Shown here: piece by piece, positions 1 through 8,764 of the stretch
Layout of the letters: every line of letters begins with the position of its first letter
How positions within the stretch are numbered: the stretch's first letter is position 1
Assembly: GCA_945882415.1 (NCBI GenBank)
Contig: CAMCWC010000007.1
Location: forward strand, 110,915-174,914
Source: Chthonomonas calidirosea
Lineage (GTDB): Bacteria > Armatimonadota > Fimbriimonadia > Fimbriimonadales > Fimbriimonadaceae
Length of the DNA: 64,000 nt
Direction: 5' to 3'
Notes under the pieces: generated by a model
The model's input: only the letters and a program-made list of their open reading frames with translations
What the model was told of the DNA's origin: nothing
Database searches by the model: none
Made by a program: the position numbers and the translations under genes

Positions 1-58
1 GACTTTAGTGAACAGTCAGAAAATCTTCTCGTTTCCACCGGCTGGAGAGTTCAATCCC

Positions 59-562
59 ATGAAACAAACTTTGATTTTCTTAACCATTGGCGCCCTTGGC
101 GTCGCGTTTGCTGTGCAGTCCGGAGATAGCGGAGTTCGAGGTGCCGGCGTTGCCGAAACCACCGAAGGCAAGAAGGCCGAGGTCAAACTGAAGCTGGTTA
201 ACCAGACGAAAGATGGCAAAACCCTTCTCTTCGGAGAGTTGGAAGCTCAGGCCGTCAATCGCCAAGAGCAAACCACTTCGATCATTCGCGTATCCCCGGC
301 CAACAATCGCGTTCCGGTACGCGGCAAGCTGAAAGTCGACGGAAACGTTGCTACCCTCGAAGCCCTCGGCGTTCTCACCGTCCGCTCCAAGTCGAAAGTG
401 GAACGGTTCGAAGGCACCGTCCGCGCACGAATCGAAGATAGCGCCGTCGAGGGCCAGGACAAGTTCAGCGTGAGCTTTAAGAAAGGCAATCGAAGTACTT
501 CCTTCGAGGGCCTCGTGAAGAAAGGCAACCTCATCGTCTGGACCGGCGGCTCGCAGCCGTAA
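59..562 (+). CDS. Secreted protein of unknown function
   Basis: The reading frame is open from a GTG at 8, but the ATG at 59 is preceded by a GGAGAG ribosome site at about 43-48 and starts a signal-like peptide (MKQTLIFLTIGALGVAFAV), so I start there. The product is 167 residues. After the hydrophobic N-terminus it is rich in K, V and beta-prone stretches with no cysteine or known motif, consistent with a small exported beta-sandwich. It ends before a terminator-like hairpin and is probably monocistronic. I do not recognise a family; export is the only supported inference. Confidence 0.6.
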   Translation: MKQTLIFLTIGALGVAFAVQSGDSGVRGAGVAETTEGKKAEVKLKLVNQTKDGKTLLFGELEAQAVNRQEQTTSIIRVSPANNRVPVRGKLKVDGNVATLEALGVLTVRSKSKVERFEGTVRARIEDSAVEGQDKFSVSFKKGNRSTSFEGLVKKGNLIVWTGGSQP

Positions 563-584
563 GCCGTCCACATCCGATTCGCCA

Positions 585-618
585 GAGCAACTCGCACATC
601 TGCGGGTTGCTCGGCACT
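585..618 (+). terminator. Hairpin terminator candidate
   Basis: An imperfect 12-bp stem (GAGCAAC at 585-591 pairs with GTTGCTC at 606-612; CGCA pairs with TGCG across a CATC loop) is followed by a short T run. It lies 22 bases after the stop of the secreted protein, which suits intrinsic termination, although the T tract is short. Confidence 0.45.
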
Positions 619-655
619 TTTGAACGTAGTTGGAATAATATTACGTCCAAACCTC

Positions 656-2014
656 GTGAGTACCGAAAAACTGCGAAGCAAAACAATCAAGTGGCTTGTG
701 CTCGGGATTCCCGGTATCTTGCTGTTTACCTGCGGAATCGGCGGAATCTTTGCCGTCCAAAACTCAAAAAGTGCCCGCGAAAACGAGCTCAACCTTCTCG
801 CAAAAGCTGGCCTTCCGCGGGACTATAACGACGTCAAACACACTCCTGATCCCGAAAAGGACGCCGGAGAGTTACTGGAGCAGTTCGATGTTGCTCGACG
901 GGCAGCGGACAAGTCCGCTTCTAGCCGGAAGCTGGCCGCAGACCCGGACCGAAACCCAGAACTCATGCGCGAGTACCTGCGCGAGAACGAAAGACTTGTC
1001 CAACTTCAAGGAGAAATCCTCCAAAAAGCCGAACTCGCAATCCTAACCGATCCAAGTAAAGGCACCGCGTTACTCTTCCCCCAACTCGCCCCAGCAAAAG
1101 GCACAACCCGCCTCGCGCTCACTCAAGCCGAGTTGCTATCCGCAGAAGGAAGGCCGGCCGAGGCCATCCAAAAACTCACGAGTGCGGTCAAGTTCGCCTC
1201 TGTAGTCAATACAGATTCGACCATGATCTCGGAGTTAGTTTCCATCGCTATGCGCGCAATGACGCATCGCACGATAATGCTCATCTTTTCGGATCACTCC
1301 GACCGTGCAGACGTGCGAAAAGAAATGGGCAACTACTTGGCGGTGGCAAAGCCGAATGTCGACATGCGGCGCGCCCTACGTTCCGAGGTCGCGCTGGCAA
1401 TCGCGAGTGAGGAGATGCTTCGAACCGGAAAGATCAGTCTCCGAGAACTCTCGGGGGTCTCAGACGATGACGAGAATCGCAACTCGAGCTACAAGGAAAT
1501 CGAGCAAATAATTTCCATTCCAGGAGTTAGGGAATTGCTTTTTTCTCGGCTGTACCGCTTCTACCGAAAGATGTACCAGAGTATTCCGGCAGATCGGCAG
1601 AGGCAACGTGAGCGGCTTGCCGAGGCCGAGGCGGCCGATGCCGAAATGATGAAACTGAACCGCACGACCGATTTAATCGTAGAGCTGTTCTTACCAGTCT
1701 TCAACCAAGCTTTCAAAGCCGAGGCAAAGACCATCGCCGAATGGCGGTCACTTAACGCCTTGCTCATCGCGGCAGAAGAAAAGGCAAAGACGGGTCGCTA
1801 TCCAGCAAAGCTCCCGATCTCGGGACCCGAGGCCCTTGATCCGTTCACCGACAAACCTCTCTATTATAAGGCGAGTGCCAATTCAGTTAAGGTGTACAGC
1901 GTTGGAGTAGACGGCAAGGATAATAACGGTCTCCTCTTCCGACCTACCAAAGGTAGTGCTCGCGAATACGATTCCGGCTACAGCATCCCGTACACCGTGC
2001 CCAAACGCAACTGA
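656..2014 (+). CDS. Anchored protein, tandem paralog 1 of 3
   Basis: The frame is open from a TTG at 620, but the GTG at 656 gives an N-terminus that aligns with the two downstream paralogs (basic residues, then KWLVLGIPGILLFTCGIGG). The product is 452 residues: one N-terminal membrane segment, then a helical body. The three copies share the block HTPDPEKDAGELL near residue 50 and a C-terminal module with WRSLNALLIAAE, GRYP, DPFTDKPL and YSVGVDG. That GYP-DPF-YSVG pattern recurs in uncharacterised proteins of Planctomycetes-like bacteria and resembles pseudopilin tails (recalled knowledge). The biochemical function is unknown. Confidence 0.6.
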   Translation: MSTEKLRSKTIKWLVLGIPGILLFTCGIGGIFAVQNSKSARENELNLLAKAGLPRDYNDVKHTPDPEKDAGELLEQFDVARRAADKSASSRKLAADPDRNPELMREYLRENERLVQLQGEILQKAELAILTDPSKGTALLFPQLAPAKGTTRLALTQAELLSAEGRPAEAIQKLTSAVKFASVVNTDSTMISELVSIAMRAMTHRTIMLIFSDHSDRADVRKEMGNYLAVAKPNVDMRRALRSEVALAIASEEMLRTGKISLRELSGVSDDDENRNSSYKEIEQIISIPGVRELLFSRLYRFYRKMYQSIPADRQRQRERLAEAEAADAEMMKLNRTTDLIVELFLPVFNQAFKAEAKTIAEWRSLNALLIAAEEKAKTGRYPAKLPISGPEALDPFTDKPLYYKASANSVKVYSVGVDGKDNNGLLFRPTKGSAREYDSGYSIPYTVPKRN

Positions 2015-2016
2015 CC

Positions 2017-3360
2017 ATGCGGAAGTCGACGAAGCTCATACTATATGGAATCCCGACGACTCTGCTCCTCAGCTGCGCCGGCGGCCTCCTCGGCTTCGCC
2101 CACAAGTCCCGCTCCGACCGCGACCTCGCCGTAGCTCGGCTCGCGGAGGTCGGCTTGCCGACGGATCCAGATCAGATCAAGCACATCCCCGATCCCGATA
2201 AGGACGCCGGCGAGCTCCTGAAAGAATTTAGGAGTGCATTCCTAAAAGCGCGGAAGGTCCCTGCCAACTTTGCCTTTTCTAGTCCCAACGAGCGGTCGTC
2301 AAAGGCGTTTGTAAAAGCTAATCCAAACCTCGTGCGGCTCCGGAGGCAAATCTTTACGAAGTCGGAGCTTGCCACGCAACTTGAACCCACCCTTGGGCAC
2401 TATCAGCTATTTCCCGCCCTTGAACCTTTCCGGAACGTGGTTAAACTTGCCCTAGCTGAATCGCAAGTCAGTGCTGCCGATGGTCATCCAGTCGAAGCTA
2501 TCAAGCTCTGCGAAGAAACCGTACGCTTTGTTCAACTGCTCGGAACAGACCCTAACCACATGGCTGAGCTTCAATTAGGCTCTTTACAAAAAGGCGTCAA
2601 TCAGCAGACTTCAGAAATCTTTGCCAGATACTCATCTCGGGTAGATGTTCGTATGGCGATGAGATTGTATTTAAATGCATCCATCCCAAGTTCTGATCAC
2701 CGAAGAGCAATGATTGAGGACGTTTCCAACGCGCTTGTCTTAGAAGCTAACGTCCGCAAGGGGAAGATCAATTTGCCTGAACTTATGGCGTCGATTGGCT
2801 CAAGCCCCGCTACCGCCGGCGACAAAGCAACGCTAAACCTGTACCGGATTCAAGGAGCATCAGAAATGCTCTTCGCTAAACTCTATCAGGGCTATGCGGA
2901 TTTGTACGCAACTGTTCCCGCAGATATCACTCAACATAAGAACCGAATCGACGCAGCCGCGCGATGGAAGAGGGATATCACTGGTATCAGCGCCCCAAAC
3001 GCATTCCTAGTTCAAAACTTTGTCCAAGACTATGTAGTTTGCTTCGAAACAGAAGCCCATCTCAGGGCGGAGTGGCGCAGCCTGAACGCCCTACTAATCG
3101 CATCCGAAATCAAAGCAAAAACCGGCAGTTATCCTTCCGCCCTGCCCGTCAACGGCAAGGACGCAATTGATCCATTTACCGACAATTCACTCAAATATCT
3201 TCTTAAGGGCGGCAGGCTGACAATCTACAGCGTCGGCGATGATCTTTCCGACGACGACGGTCAGCTCCGGCGGCAGAACTACCTATCAACACCCGGCTCC
3301 TCCGGCCCAGCGCAGGACACCGGCTTCAGTGTTCCGTACGACTTGCCGAAGCAGAAGTAG
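2017..3360 (+). CDS. Anchored protein, tandem paralog 2 of 3
   Basis: The ATG lies two bases after the stop of paralog 1, so the two are probably one transcript. The product is 447 residues. The N-terminus MRKSTKLILYGIPTTLLLSC has a hydrophobic stretch ending in LLSC, close to a lipobox, so it may be a lipoprotein rather than a simple membrane anchor. It shares IKHIPDPDKDAGELLKEF with paralog 3 almost identically, and the C-terminal TGSYPSALPVNG, DPFTDNSLKYL and YSVGDDL modules. Paralogs 2 and 3 are closer to each other than to 1, which implies two successive duplications. The function is unknown. Confidence 0.7.
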   Translation: MRKSTKLILYGIPTTLLLSCAGGLLGFAHKSRSDRDLAVARLAEVGLPTDPDQIKHIPDPDKDAGELLKEFRSAFLKARKVPANFAFSSPNERSSKAFVKANPNLVRLRRQIFTKSELATQLEPTLGHYQLFPALEPFRNVVKLALAESQVSAADGHPVEAIKLCEETVRFVQLLGTDPNHMAELQLGSLQKGVNQQTSEIFARYSSRVDVRMAMRLYLNASIPSSDHRRAMIEDVSNALVLEANVRKGKINLPELMASIGSSPATAGDKATLNLYRIQGASEMLFAKLYQGYADLYATVPADITQHKNRIDAAARWKRDITGISAPNAFLVQNFVQDYVVCFETEAHLRAEWRSLNALLIASEIKAKTGSYPSALPVNGKDAIDPFTDNSLKYLLKGGRLTIYSVGDDLSDDDGQLRRQNYLSTPGSSGPAQDTGFSVPYDLPKQK

Positions 3361-3388
3361 AAGAAACGAAAACGAGCCACAGACTACA

Positions 3389-4732
3389 ATGAAAAAGTCA
3401 ACGAAGGTGCTGCTCTACGGCATTCCCAGCGTCCTACTCCTCAGCTGCGCCGGTCTCTACAGCTTCGCCTACAAAACTCGTACGGACCGCGACCGGGCGG
3501 TTGCCCGACTTGCACAGGTCGGGTTGCCAACGGACCCTGATCAGATCAAGCACATCCCCGATCCAGACAAGGACGCTGGTGAGCTTCTCAAAAAGTTTGA
3601 TCGCGCATTTTTGAAAGCGCGAAAAGTACCCGCATACTTCTCCTTTTACATACCGAACTTGAAGTCTGCGAGGGCATTCGTTAACGCCAACCCGCAGCTG
3701 GTTCGGCTCAGAAAGCAACTTTTTACCAAGTCGGAGTTCGCAACACAGCTCGAACCTAGCATGGGACATCAGCATGAGTTTTATGGTTTTGCGGCCCTCG
3801 CGATCGTAGTTTGGCTCGGGTTAGCGGAAGCTCAAGTCTTATCGGCTGACGGTGCTGCCGATCGGGCCATCGACCTTTGCACGGAAACGACACAATTTCT
3901 GCACTTGCTCAACTCTGATCCTAACCACACTGCCGAGCTTCTCAGCGTTTCTTTGCAGCAAGCAGTTAATCGTCACGTGGCTGATATTGTTGAGAGCAAT
4001 TCTGAGCGGGCCGAGGTGCGTCGGGCCCTGCAGCGTTATCTCCACGCGAGTGTCCCGAAAGTAGACTTCCGTCGGGCAGTTATTGAAGACTTATCGAACG
4101 CCCTTGCTCTCGAAAAGGATGTAACCCAGGGCAAAGTTGATTTAGTTGCATATGATGAGTCGATCAACGGTGGATACGCCAGCATTAGCGAAGTAGGCAA
4201 GCACAGCCTTTATCGAATCAAGGGTGCACCAGACATGCTCTTCGCCAGACTCTATGAAGGTTATGCAGACTTGTACGCACGAATTCCCAAAGATCCGAGC
4301 CAGCACAAGGACCGAATCGAGGTTGTCACACGATGGGATAGGGTCGTTTCTGACCAAAGGTCACCTAACTCGTACTTGCTGCAAAGCCTAATGCCGCAGT
4401 ACAGCTATAGTTTCAAGTCCGAAGCAAAGCTCACCGCTGAGTGGCGCACCCTCAACGCCCTGCTTGCCGCATCTGAAATCAAAGCCAAAACGGGCTGTTA
4501 TCCAACAAACCTTCCAGTGACTGGTCAGAACGCAATTGATCCTTTCACTGACCAGCCACTCAAGTATCTGCCGATGGACGGCAAGCTCGCCATCTATAGC
4601 GTTGGAGATGACCTTTTGGACAACCAGGGCAAGCTGTTTCGGCTGAACTACTTAGCCATGCCAGGGTCATCTGCACCTCCCCTCGACATCGGCTTCAGCA
4701 TCCCGTACGACGTGCCTGCTCGCCTCCGTTAG
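3389..4732 (+). CDS. Anchored protein, tandem paralog 3 of 3
   Basis: An in-frame upstream start at 3239 would overlap paralog 2. The ATG at 3389 instead yields MKKSTKVLLYGIPSVLLLSC, matching the N-terminus of paralog 2, so I use it. The product is 447 residues, the same as paralog 2. It keeps the lipobox-like LLSC, the TDPDQIKHIPDPDKDAGELL block and the GCYP, DPFTDQPLKYL and YSVGDDL C-terminal module. It is the last gene of the cluster and converges on the CoA-binding gene 8 bases away. The function is unknown; the three-copy array suggests dosage or diversification of a surface protein. Confidence 0.7.
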   Translation: MKKSTKVLLYGIPSVLLLSCAGLYSFAYKTRTDRDRAVARLAQVGLPTDPDQIKHIPDPDKDAGELLKKFDRAFLKARKVPAYFSFYIPNLKSARAFVNANPQLVRLRKQLFTKSEFATQLEPSMGHQHEFYGFAALAIVVWLGLAEAQVLSADGAADRAIDLCTETTQFLHLLNSDPNHTAELLSVSLQQAVNRHVADIVESNSERAEVRRALQRYLHASVPKVDFRRAVIEDLSNALALEKDVTQGKVDLVAYDESINGGYASISEVGKHSLYRIKGAPDMLFARLYEGYADLYARIPKDPSQHKDRIEVVTRWDRVVSDQRSPNSYLLQSLMPQYSYSFKSEAKLTAEWRTLNALLAASEIKAKTGCYPTNLPVTGQNAIDPFTDQPLKYLPMDGKLAIYSVGDDLLDNQGKLFRLNYLAMPGSSAPPLDIGFSIPYDVPARLR

Positions 4733-4740
4733 GCTAGGGC

Positions 4741-5274
4741 TCAAGCCGCGCGGAACTTGCGGCGTTGGGCCGTCACGACCTCGGTATTCATCCCCGCCAT
4801 ATGGAGAGCGCCGCTGTAGCGACCGTGCTCCATCTTGAAGCACTTATCCATGACCACCGTCACACCCGCCTCCAAACCTCGATGAGCCGACGGCAAATCG
4901 ATAATCCGCAACTGCGTCCAAAGCGCCGGAATCCCAAGTTCCAAAACCTGATCCAACACACCCGCGATCTCCGAAGGTGCTCGGAAGACAATGACTACAT
5001 CTATCTTCGAAGGAATCGTCTTCAAATCCGGATAGCTCTTCTCACCCAAAATCTCGTCCGCGCGAGGATTCACCGGGATCACCCGATACCCCTCATCCTG
5101 CAGATACGACCCGACCATGTTGGAAGCCTTCGTCTTCTCCGTCGAAAGCCCGACGATCGCGATCGTCCGAGCCTCCCGAATCAGCCGCTGAATCTCGGTT
5201 CCGTTCTGGAAAAGCTCTCGCTGCTCCGGCGTCAGCCGGGTGTTTAGGCGAATATCACATGCAATAGCGGCCAT
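4741..5274 (-). CDS. CoA-binding domain protein (YccU-like)
   Basis: I start at the ATG at 5274, preceded by GAGAAACC and 8 bases after the metY stop, rather than at the longer in-frame start at 5316, which would run into metY. The 177-residue product has the Rossmann-type nucleotide-binding pattern of CoA_binding proteins: IAIVGLSTEKTKASNMVGSYL, then YRVIPVNPRADEILGEKSY and a KIDVVIVFRAPSEI strand. Single-domain members of this family bind CoA but their roles are mostly undefined. It is the last gene of the cupin-metY operon, which suggests a link to acyl-thioester or sulfur-amino-acid metabolism (inference). Confidence 0.85.
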   Translation of the reverse strand: MAAIACDIRLNTRLTPEQRELFQNGTEIQRLIREARTIAIVGLSTEKTKASNMVGSYLQDEGYRVIPVNPRADEILGEKSYPDLKTIPSKIDVVIVFRAPSEIAGVLDQVLELGIPALWTQLRIIDLPSAHRGLEAGVTVVMDKCFKMEHGRYSGALHMAGMNTEVVTAQRRKFRAA

Positions 5275-5282
5275 GGTTTCTC

Positions 5283-6572
5283 TCAAATACGTGCGAACGC
5301 TTGGTCCAGGTCCCAAAGTAGGTCATCGATGGTTTCCAGCCCAACCGACAATCGGATCATTCCGGCGGTGATTCCACCGGCCAAAAGCTCCTCGTCGCTC
5401 AACTGCTGGTGCGTGGTGCTCGCCGGATGAATCACCAAGCTCTTCGCATCGCCAACGTTCGCCAAGTGCGAGAACAACTGAAGCGATTCGATAAACGTCT
5501 TACCGGCCAACCGAACATCACCGGAAGAAGGGGAAATCTCAAACGACATCACCGCGCCAGGCCCCTTCGGCAAGTACTTCTTCGCGCGATCAAAGTGCGG
5601 ATGGCTCTCAAGCCCAGCGTAATGAACCTTGCTCACCCTCGGGTGGGCCTCCAAGTACTTCGCAACCGCCAAGGCGTTCTGCACATGTCGATCCATTCGC
5701 AGCGAAAGCGTCTCCAAGCCCTGCAAAAGCTGGAACGAGTTGGTAGGCGAGATACAAGCGCCAATGTCCCGAATCGTCTCGGCTCGCAGCTTCACCAAGA
5801 AACCGTAATGGCCAAAGGTGTCAAAGAACCGCATCCCGTGATACGCCGGCGAAGGATCGGCAATCGAAGGATTCTGGGAGAAATCGAAATCGCCCGAGTC
5901 CACCACCACCCCACCAATACTCGTCCCGTGGCCACCAATAAACTTGGTCGCGGAGTGCACCACAATCGTCGCTCCCCACTCAATCGGTCGGCAAAGGTAC
6001 GGCGTGGCAAAAGTGCTGTCCACAATCAGCGGAACCCCGACTGATTTCGACAAAGCCCCTAAACCTTCAAGGTCCGGAATGCTGTTCACCGGATTGCCGA
6101 TAGTTTCCACGAACATCGCCCGCGTCTTCGGCTGAATCGCTGCTTCCCAATCCACCGTATCCGATGGATTTACGAACGTCACCTCCACCCCGAGCTTTTT
6201 CAGAGTGTGGGCGAACATCGTCATCGTTCCGCCATAGAGTTGGTTCGACGAGACGATGTGGTCTCCGGGCGAGCACAGCGTCATGATTGTGCTGAACTCT
6301 GCCGCCATCCCACTCGCAACCGCCAACGCCCCGGTGCCGCCTTCCAGCGACGCCATTCGCTCCTCAAAAACCGCGTTCGTCGGGTTGCTGATTCGGGAGT
6401 AGATATTCCCGTATTGCTTCAGCTCAAACAGGTGCGCCGCTTCATCTGCACTTCCGAAAACGTACGAAGTCGTCTGATAAATCGGCACCGCCCGCGCCCC
6501 CACATGCGGGTCCGGAATCTGCCCGGCGTGGAGCATCCGCGTCTCAAATCCAAAACTGCGTGCGTTACTCAT
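5283..6572 (-). CDS. metY: O-acetylhomoserine sulfhydrylase (MetY type)
   Basis: The 429-residue product is a full-length Cys/Met-metabolism PLP enzyme. It catalyses O-acetylhomoserine plus sulfide (or methanethiol) to homocysteine (or methionine) in the cytosol. The N-terminus GFETRMLHAGQ, the block YSRISNPTNAVFEERMASLEGG and the PLP-lysine motif SATKFIGGHG (Lys near residue 209) are typical. The length and the GATIVVHSATKF context favour MetY over cystathionine gamma-synthase. The start is 2 bases downstream of the cupin stop, so the genes are co-transcribed. Assignment of the acyl donor (acetyl versus succinyl) is by family resemblance only. Confidence 0.9.
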   Translation of the reverse strand: MSNARSFGFETRMLHAGQIPDPHVGARAVPIYQTTSYVFGSADEAAHLFELKQYGNIYSRISNPTNAVFEERMASLEGGTGALAVASGMAAEFSTIMTLCSPGDHIVSSNQLYGGTMTMFAHTLKKLGVEVTFVNPSDTVDWEAAIQPKTRAMFVETIGNPVNSIPDLEGLGALSKSVGVPLIVDSTFATPYLCRPIEWGATIVVHSATKFIGGHGTSIGGVVVDSGDFDFSQNPSIADPSPAYHGMRFFDTFGHYGFLVKLRAETIRDIGACISPTNSFQLLQGLETLSLRMDRHVQNALAVAKYLEAHPRVSKVHYAGLESHPHFDRAKKYLPKGPGAVMSFEISPSSGDVRLAGKTFIESLQLFSHLANVGDAKSLVIHPASTTHQQLSDEELLAGGITAGMIRLSVGLETIDDLLWDLDQAFARI

Positions 6573-6574
6573 GT

Positions 6575-7015
6575 TCAGACCTTGAAAAATGCTCCTACGA
6601 CGGGATGCTGCCGAAGCTCCGCAACTTCCTCTTCTGTCGGGCGGTGCGGACGATCGCGAACCTCATGAACCACGCATAGGAATCCAAACTCCGTCCCGCG
6701 TGTCGCCCGGAACTGGTGCCAAGTCTGGGGCGGAATCCTCACAACGTCGTGCACACCGACTTCAGTCACCGTGTCGCCAACCATCACCTCACCGCTGCCC
6801 CGAATGATCATCACGAGGTGCGAGTGGTCGTGCCGCTCCATCGTGGAGTACCCATCCGCTGCCATTTCGAAGTAACGAAGCTCGACCGGCAGGTCGTGCT
6901 CGGCAGGCGCCAGCGTTTGGCGCGTGATGCTCTTGAAGTGGGTGCCGCCGTCCTCTTTGTAGGGATGGATATCGACGCCGTGCCACGTAAAATTCTCTCC
7001 AGACGGACGGATCAT
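6575..7015 (-). CDS. Cupin-domain protein
   Basis: A 146-residue single cupin domain. Metal-binding motif 1 appears as ERHDHSH (about residues 60-66) with a downstream GSGEVMVGD strand, and motif 2 as PPQTWHQFRA, giving the usual His set for a mononuclear metal site. It is the first gene of a minus-strand operon with metY and the CoA-binding gene, with a two-base gap to metY. Such stand-alone cupins may be dioxygenases or sensors. With metY beside it, a role in sulfur metabolism (for example cysteine dioxygenase-like) is possible but not shown. Confidence 0.8.
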   Translation of the reverse strand: MIRPSGENFTWHGVDIHPYKEDGGTHFKSITRQTLAPAEHDLPVELRYFEMAADGYSTMERHDHSHLVMIIRGSGEVMVGDTVTEVGVHDVVRIPPQTWHQFRATRGTEFGFLCVVHEVRDRPHRPTEEEVAELRQHPVVGAFFKV

Positions 7016-7533
7016 AGGCTTGGTTAAACAGTGGGAACCCTTAAAGGATACTCAACTCCTCCCAATGGACCCAGCCGAAGAAATTCTGCCAAGTTCAGAT
7101 TCAATGGCATTTAGCTCGGATCACGAAAGAATCTTTCGCAACCGTCAAAGACCACACCATTTTCGAAGGTCACCAAAATTGGGTTCCTAACGGAAACATT
7201 TTCATGAATCAATGTTTCGAAGTCGAACGTAAATCCAGTTAAGTGGAACGTTCCGCTGGCGCAAGGTTTTGTCTTAACAAAATGCTGCGGTTAGGGGAAA
7301 GCTCGGTCTCCCAGATGGGATGCGGACTCAGGCTTTGGCCAGGTCCAAAATCGCCAGCTGACCGAGAACTTTCTGTTTCTGACCGACCGTCCAAGCTCAT
7401 GTAGGTTTGGCTTAGGCGAATGTTAAGACGGGAGAAAATCTGAATTGTTCAGTTTTCAGACGATTCTCCGGAAAAACGTTAGAAAATTAACGGAACCGAA
7501 CGCCAAAGATACACGTTACACGCGGTGTATTCA
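7016..7533 (+). other. Intergenic region, no gene seen
   Basis: About 518 bases divide the divergent cupin operon and the next small secreted-protein gene. I find no convincing reading frame, tRNA or hairpin-plus-T-tract. It must hold both promoters, but I could not place -35 and -10 boxes with confidence. The stretch 7130-7260 and the last 100 bases are AT-richer than the flanking genes. Confidence 0.4.
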
Positions 7534-7815
7534 ATGAAGAATTACGCACTTTCGATCATCCTTGCCATTTGCGCTGGCTCGGCTTGGGCTCAACACCAGG
7601 CCTACACGCCGGTTGCGTCAATATCCTCAGATCCGATCCAGATGAGCACGGACGCTCAGACCGCGAACAAGCGTGCTGACTCTTCCGCCACTCTCCTGAA
7701 CTCGAATCCGACCGGTCCGAATGATTCGGCAACCCAAGATCAATCCGTCCCTAACCATGTGTTCATCCTTGGACTAGGTATGGCGGTGTTCTTCATCGTC
7801 GGAAAGCGACGATAA
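7534..7815 (+). CDS. Small secreted protein with C-terminal membrane tail
   Basis: A GTG at 7525 is in frame, but the ATG at 7534 begins a textbook signal peptide (MKNYALSIILAICAGSAWAQ), so I use it. The 93-residue product has a low-complexity, S/T/N-rich middle and ends with a hydrophobic segment (HVFILGLGMAVFFIV) and GKRR. This tripartite tail resembles sorting signals of the PEP-CTERM type but without a clear PEP motif (VPNH instead). The next gene has a canonical PEP-CTERM tail, so both may be handled by the same exosortase-like pathway (inference). The function is otherwise unknown. Confidence 0.6.
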   Translation: MKNYALSIILAICAGSAWAQHQAYTPVASISSDPIQMSTDAQTANKRADSSATLLNSNPTGPNDSATQDQSVPNHVFILGLGMAVFFIVGKRR

Positions 7816-7844
7816 GCTTCACAAAGCAAAAAACGCGAGCATCA

Positions 7845-7937
7845 GGTTCCTCGGCGACTATCGCCTTGGGACCTTCGTGTTGTGTGCCTGTCACCCAATC
7901 CCTTGTCACGCCAAGCCTGTCACGCTGAAACGGTCAC
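7845..7937 (+). promoter_or_regulatory. Hairpin plus four (T/G)GTCAC direct repeats upstream of PEP-CTERM gene
   Basis: An imperfect inverted repeat (7845-7857 with 7861-7873, loop CTA, 10 of 13 pairs) follows the small secreted gene and may terminate it. It is followed by hexamers TGTCAC at 7889, 7904 and 7918 and GGTCAC at 7932, spaced 15, 14 and 14 bases. The even spacing on one strand suggests a protein-binding array for the downstream gene at 8004. No known riboswitch consensus was recognised. Confidence 0.4.
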
Positions 7938-8003
7938 GTAAGAGAGTAACTGCGCGAATGCCCGATCCTGAACCAACATTGAACTGTAATTCAGGAATCC
8001 AAC

Positions 8004-8708
8004 ATGAAGCTTTTCATTTTTGCTCTCGTATCTGTCGCTGCGATTTCTGCGGCTCAAGCTCAGCTCCTTTCCGCCCCTGCTTCAAACGTAGATTCTTCAA
8101 CCCTCACAAACTTCGCCGAAGCACGCGGACGCGTTGCCTCGAACAGCTGGAAAGAAGGACTCTTCGCCTCCGATAACCCAAGCTCCAGCAACACCAGCAA
8201 CTCGGTCAGCGCCTGGACGAGCAACGTCTCCAAGCAGTTCACGCTCTCTTACGATTCCACCACGAGCACCTTCTCTTGGTCCGTCGGAAACGGTGCCACG
8301 CTCACACGCACCATCGACCCCGGCACTGGAAAAGATTTTGTCGGCTTCCGATTCGACGCAAAGTCGACCGCCCAAGCTGGCAAGAACAACAATACGATCT
8401 CGCTCTCAAACCTGAGCTACCAAAGCAACACGAGCCAGAGCCTGAGCGGAGTTTCTGCTAGCGGCGCAAACACCGTCGGCCAGAGCTACTATTTTGCCAA
8501 CGGCAAGGCAAAGAGCTTCACCATTACCGGCCTCGCCACCTACACCGCCGCTGCGAGCAGTCCGGCTGGTATCAACGACGACCGACTCACCTTCTCCTTC
8601 CGCGCCTTCAGCGCCAAGACGACTGCCCCGGTTCCAGAGCCAGCGTCCATGCTCGCCCTCTCCGCTGGCGTCCTCGCCCTGATCCGGCGACGAAAGAACC
8701 AGGCCTAA
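8004..8708 (+). CDS. PEP-CTERM sorting-domain protein
   Basis: The 234-residue product has an N-terminal signal peptide (MKLFIFALVSVAAISAAQAQ), an S/T/N-rich beta-type body, and a C-terminal PEP-CTERM tail: APVPEPASMLALSAG, a hydrophobic stretch and RRRKNQA. In known systems such tails are cut by an exosortase and the protein is released or anchored on the surface, often in extracellular matrix. No exosortase gene lies in this window. The gene is monocistronic, ended by a strong hairpin at 8721. The body resembles no enzyme I know. Confidence 0.85.
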   Translation: MKLFIFALVSVAAISAAQAQLLSAPASNVDSSTLTNFAEARGRVASNSWKEGLFASDNPSSSNTSNSVSAWTSNVSKQFTLSYDSTTSTFSWSVGNGATLTRTIDPGTGKDFVGFRFDAKSTAQAGKNNNTISLSNLSYQSNTSQSLSGVSASGANTVGQSYYFANGKAKSFTITGLATYTAAASSPAGINDDRLTFSFRAFSAKTTAPVPEPASMLALSAGVLALIRRRKNQA

Positions 8709-8720
8709 GCCCAAACACAA

Positions 8721-8753
8721 AAAAGCCCTCGGCAATCTGCCGAGGGCTTTTTT
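8721..8753. terminator. Bidirectional intrinsic terminator
   Basis: A 14-bp perfect stem (8721-8734 with 8738-8751, loop ATC) is flanked by A and T runs on both sides. It serves the PEP-CTERM gene on the plus strand and the response regulator on the minus strand. Confidence 0.9.
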
Positions 8754-8764
8754 GCGTTGTTAAC

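Noticed and set aside
7845..7873. Hairpin before the PEP-CTERM gene considered as a riboswitch (c-di-GMP type).
   Set aside because: None of the conserved unpaired bases of known classes is present; it is kept only as a terminator or leader hairpin.
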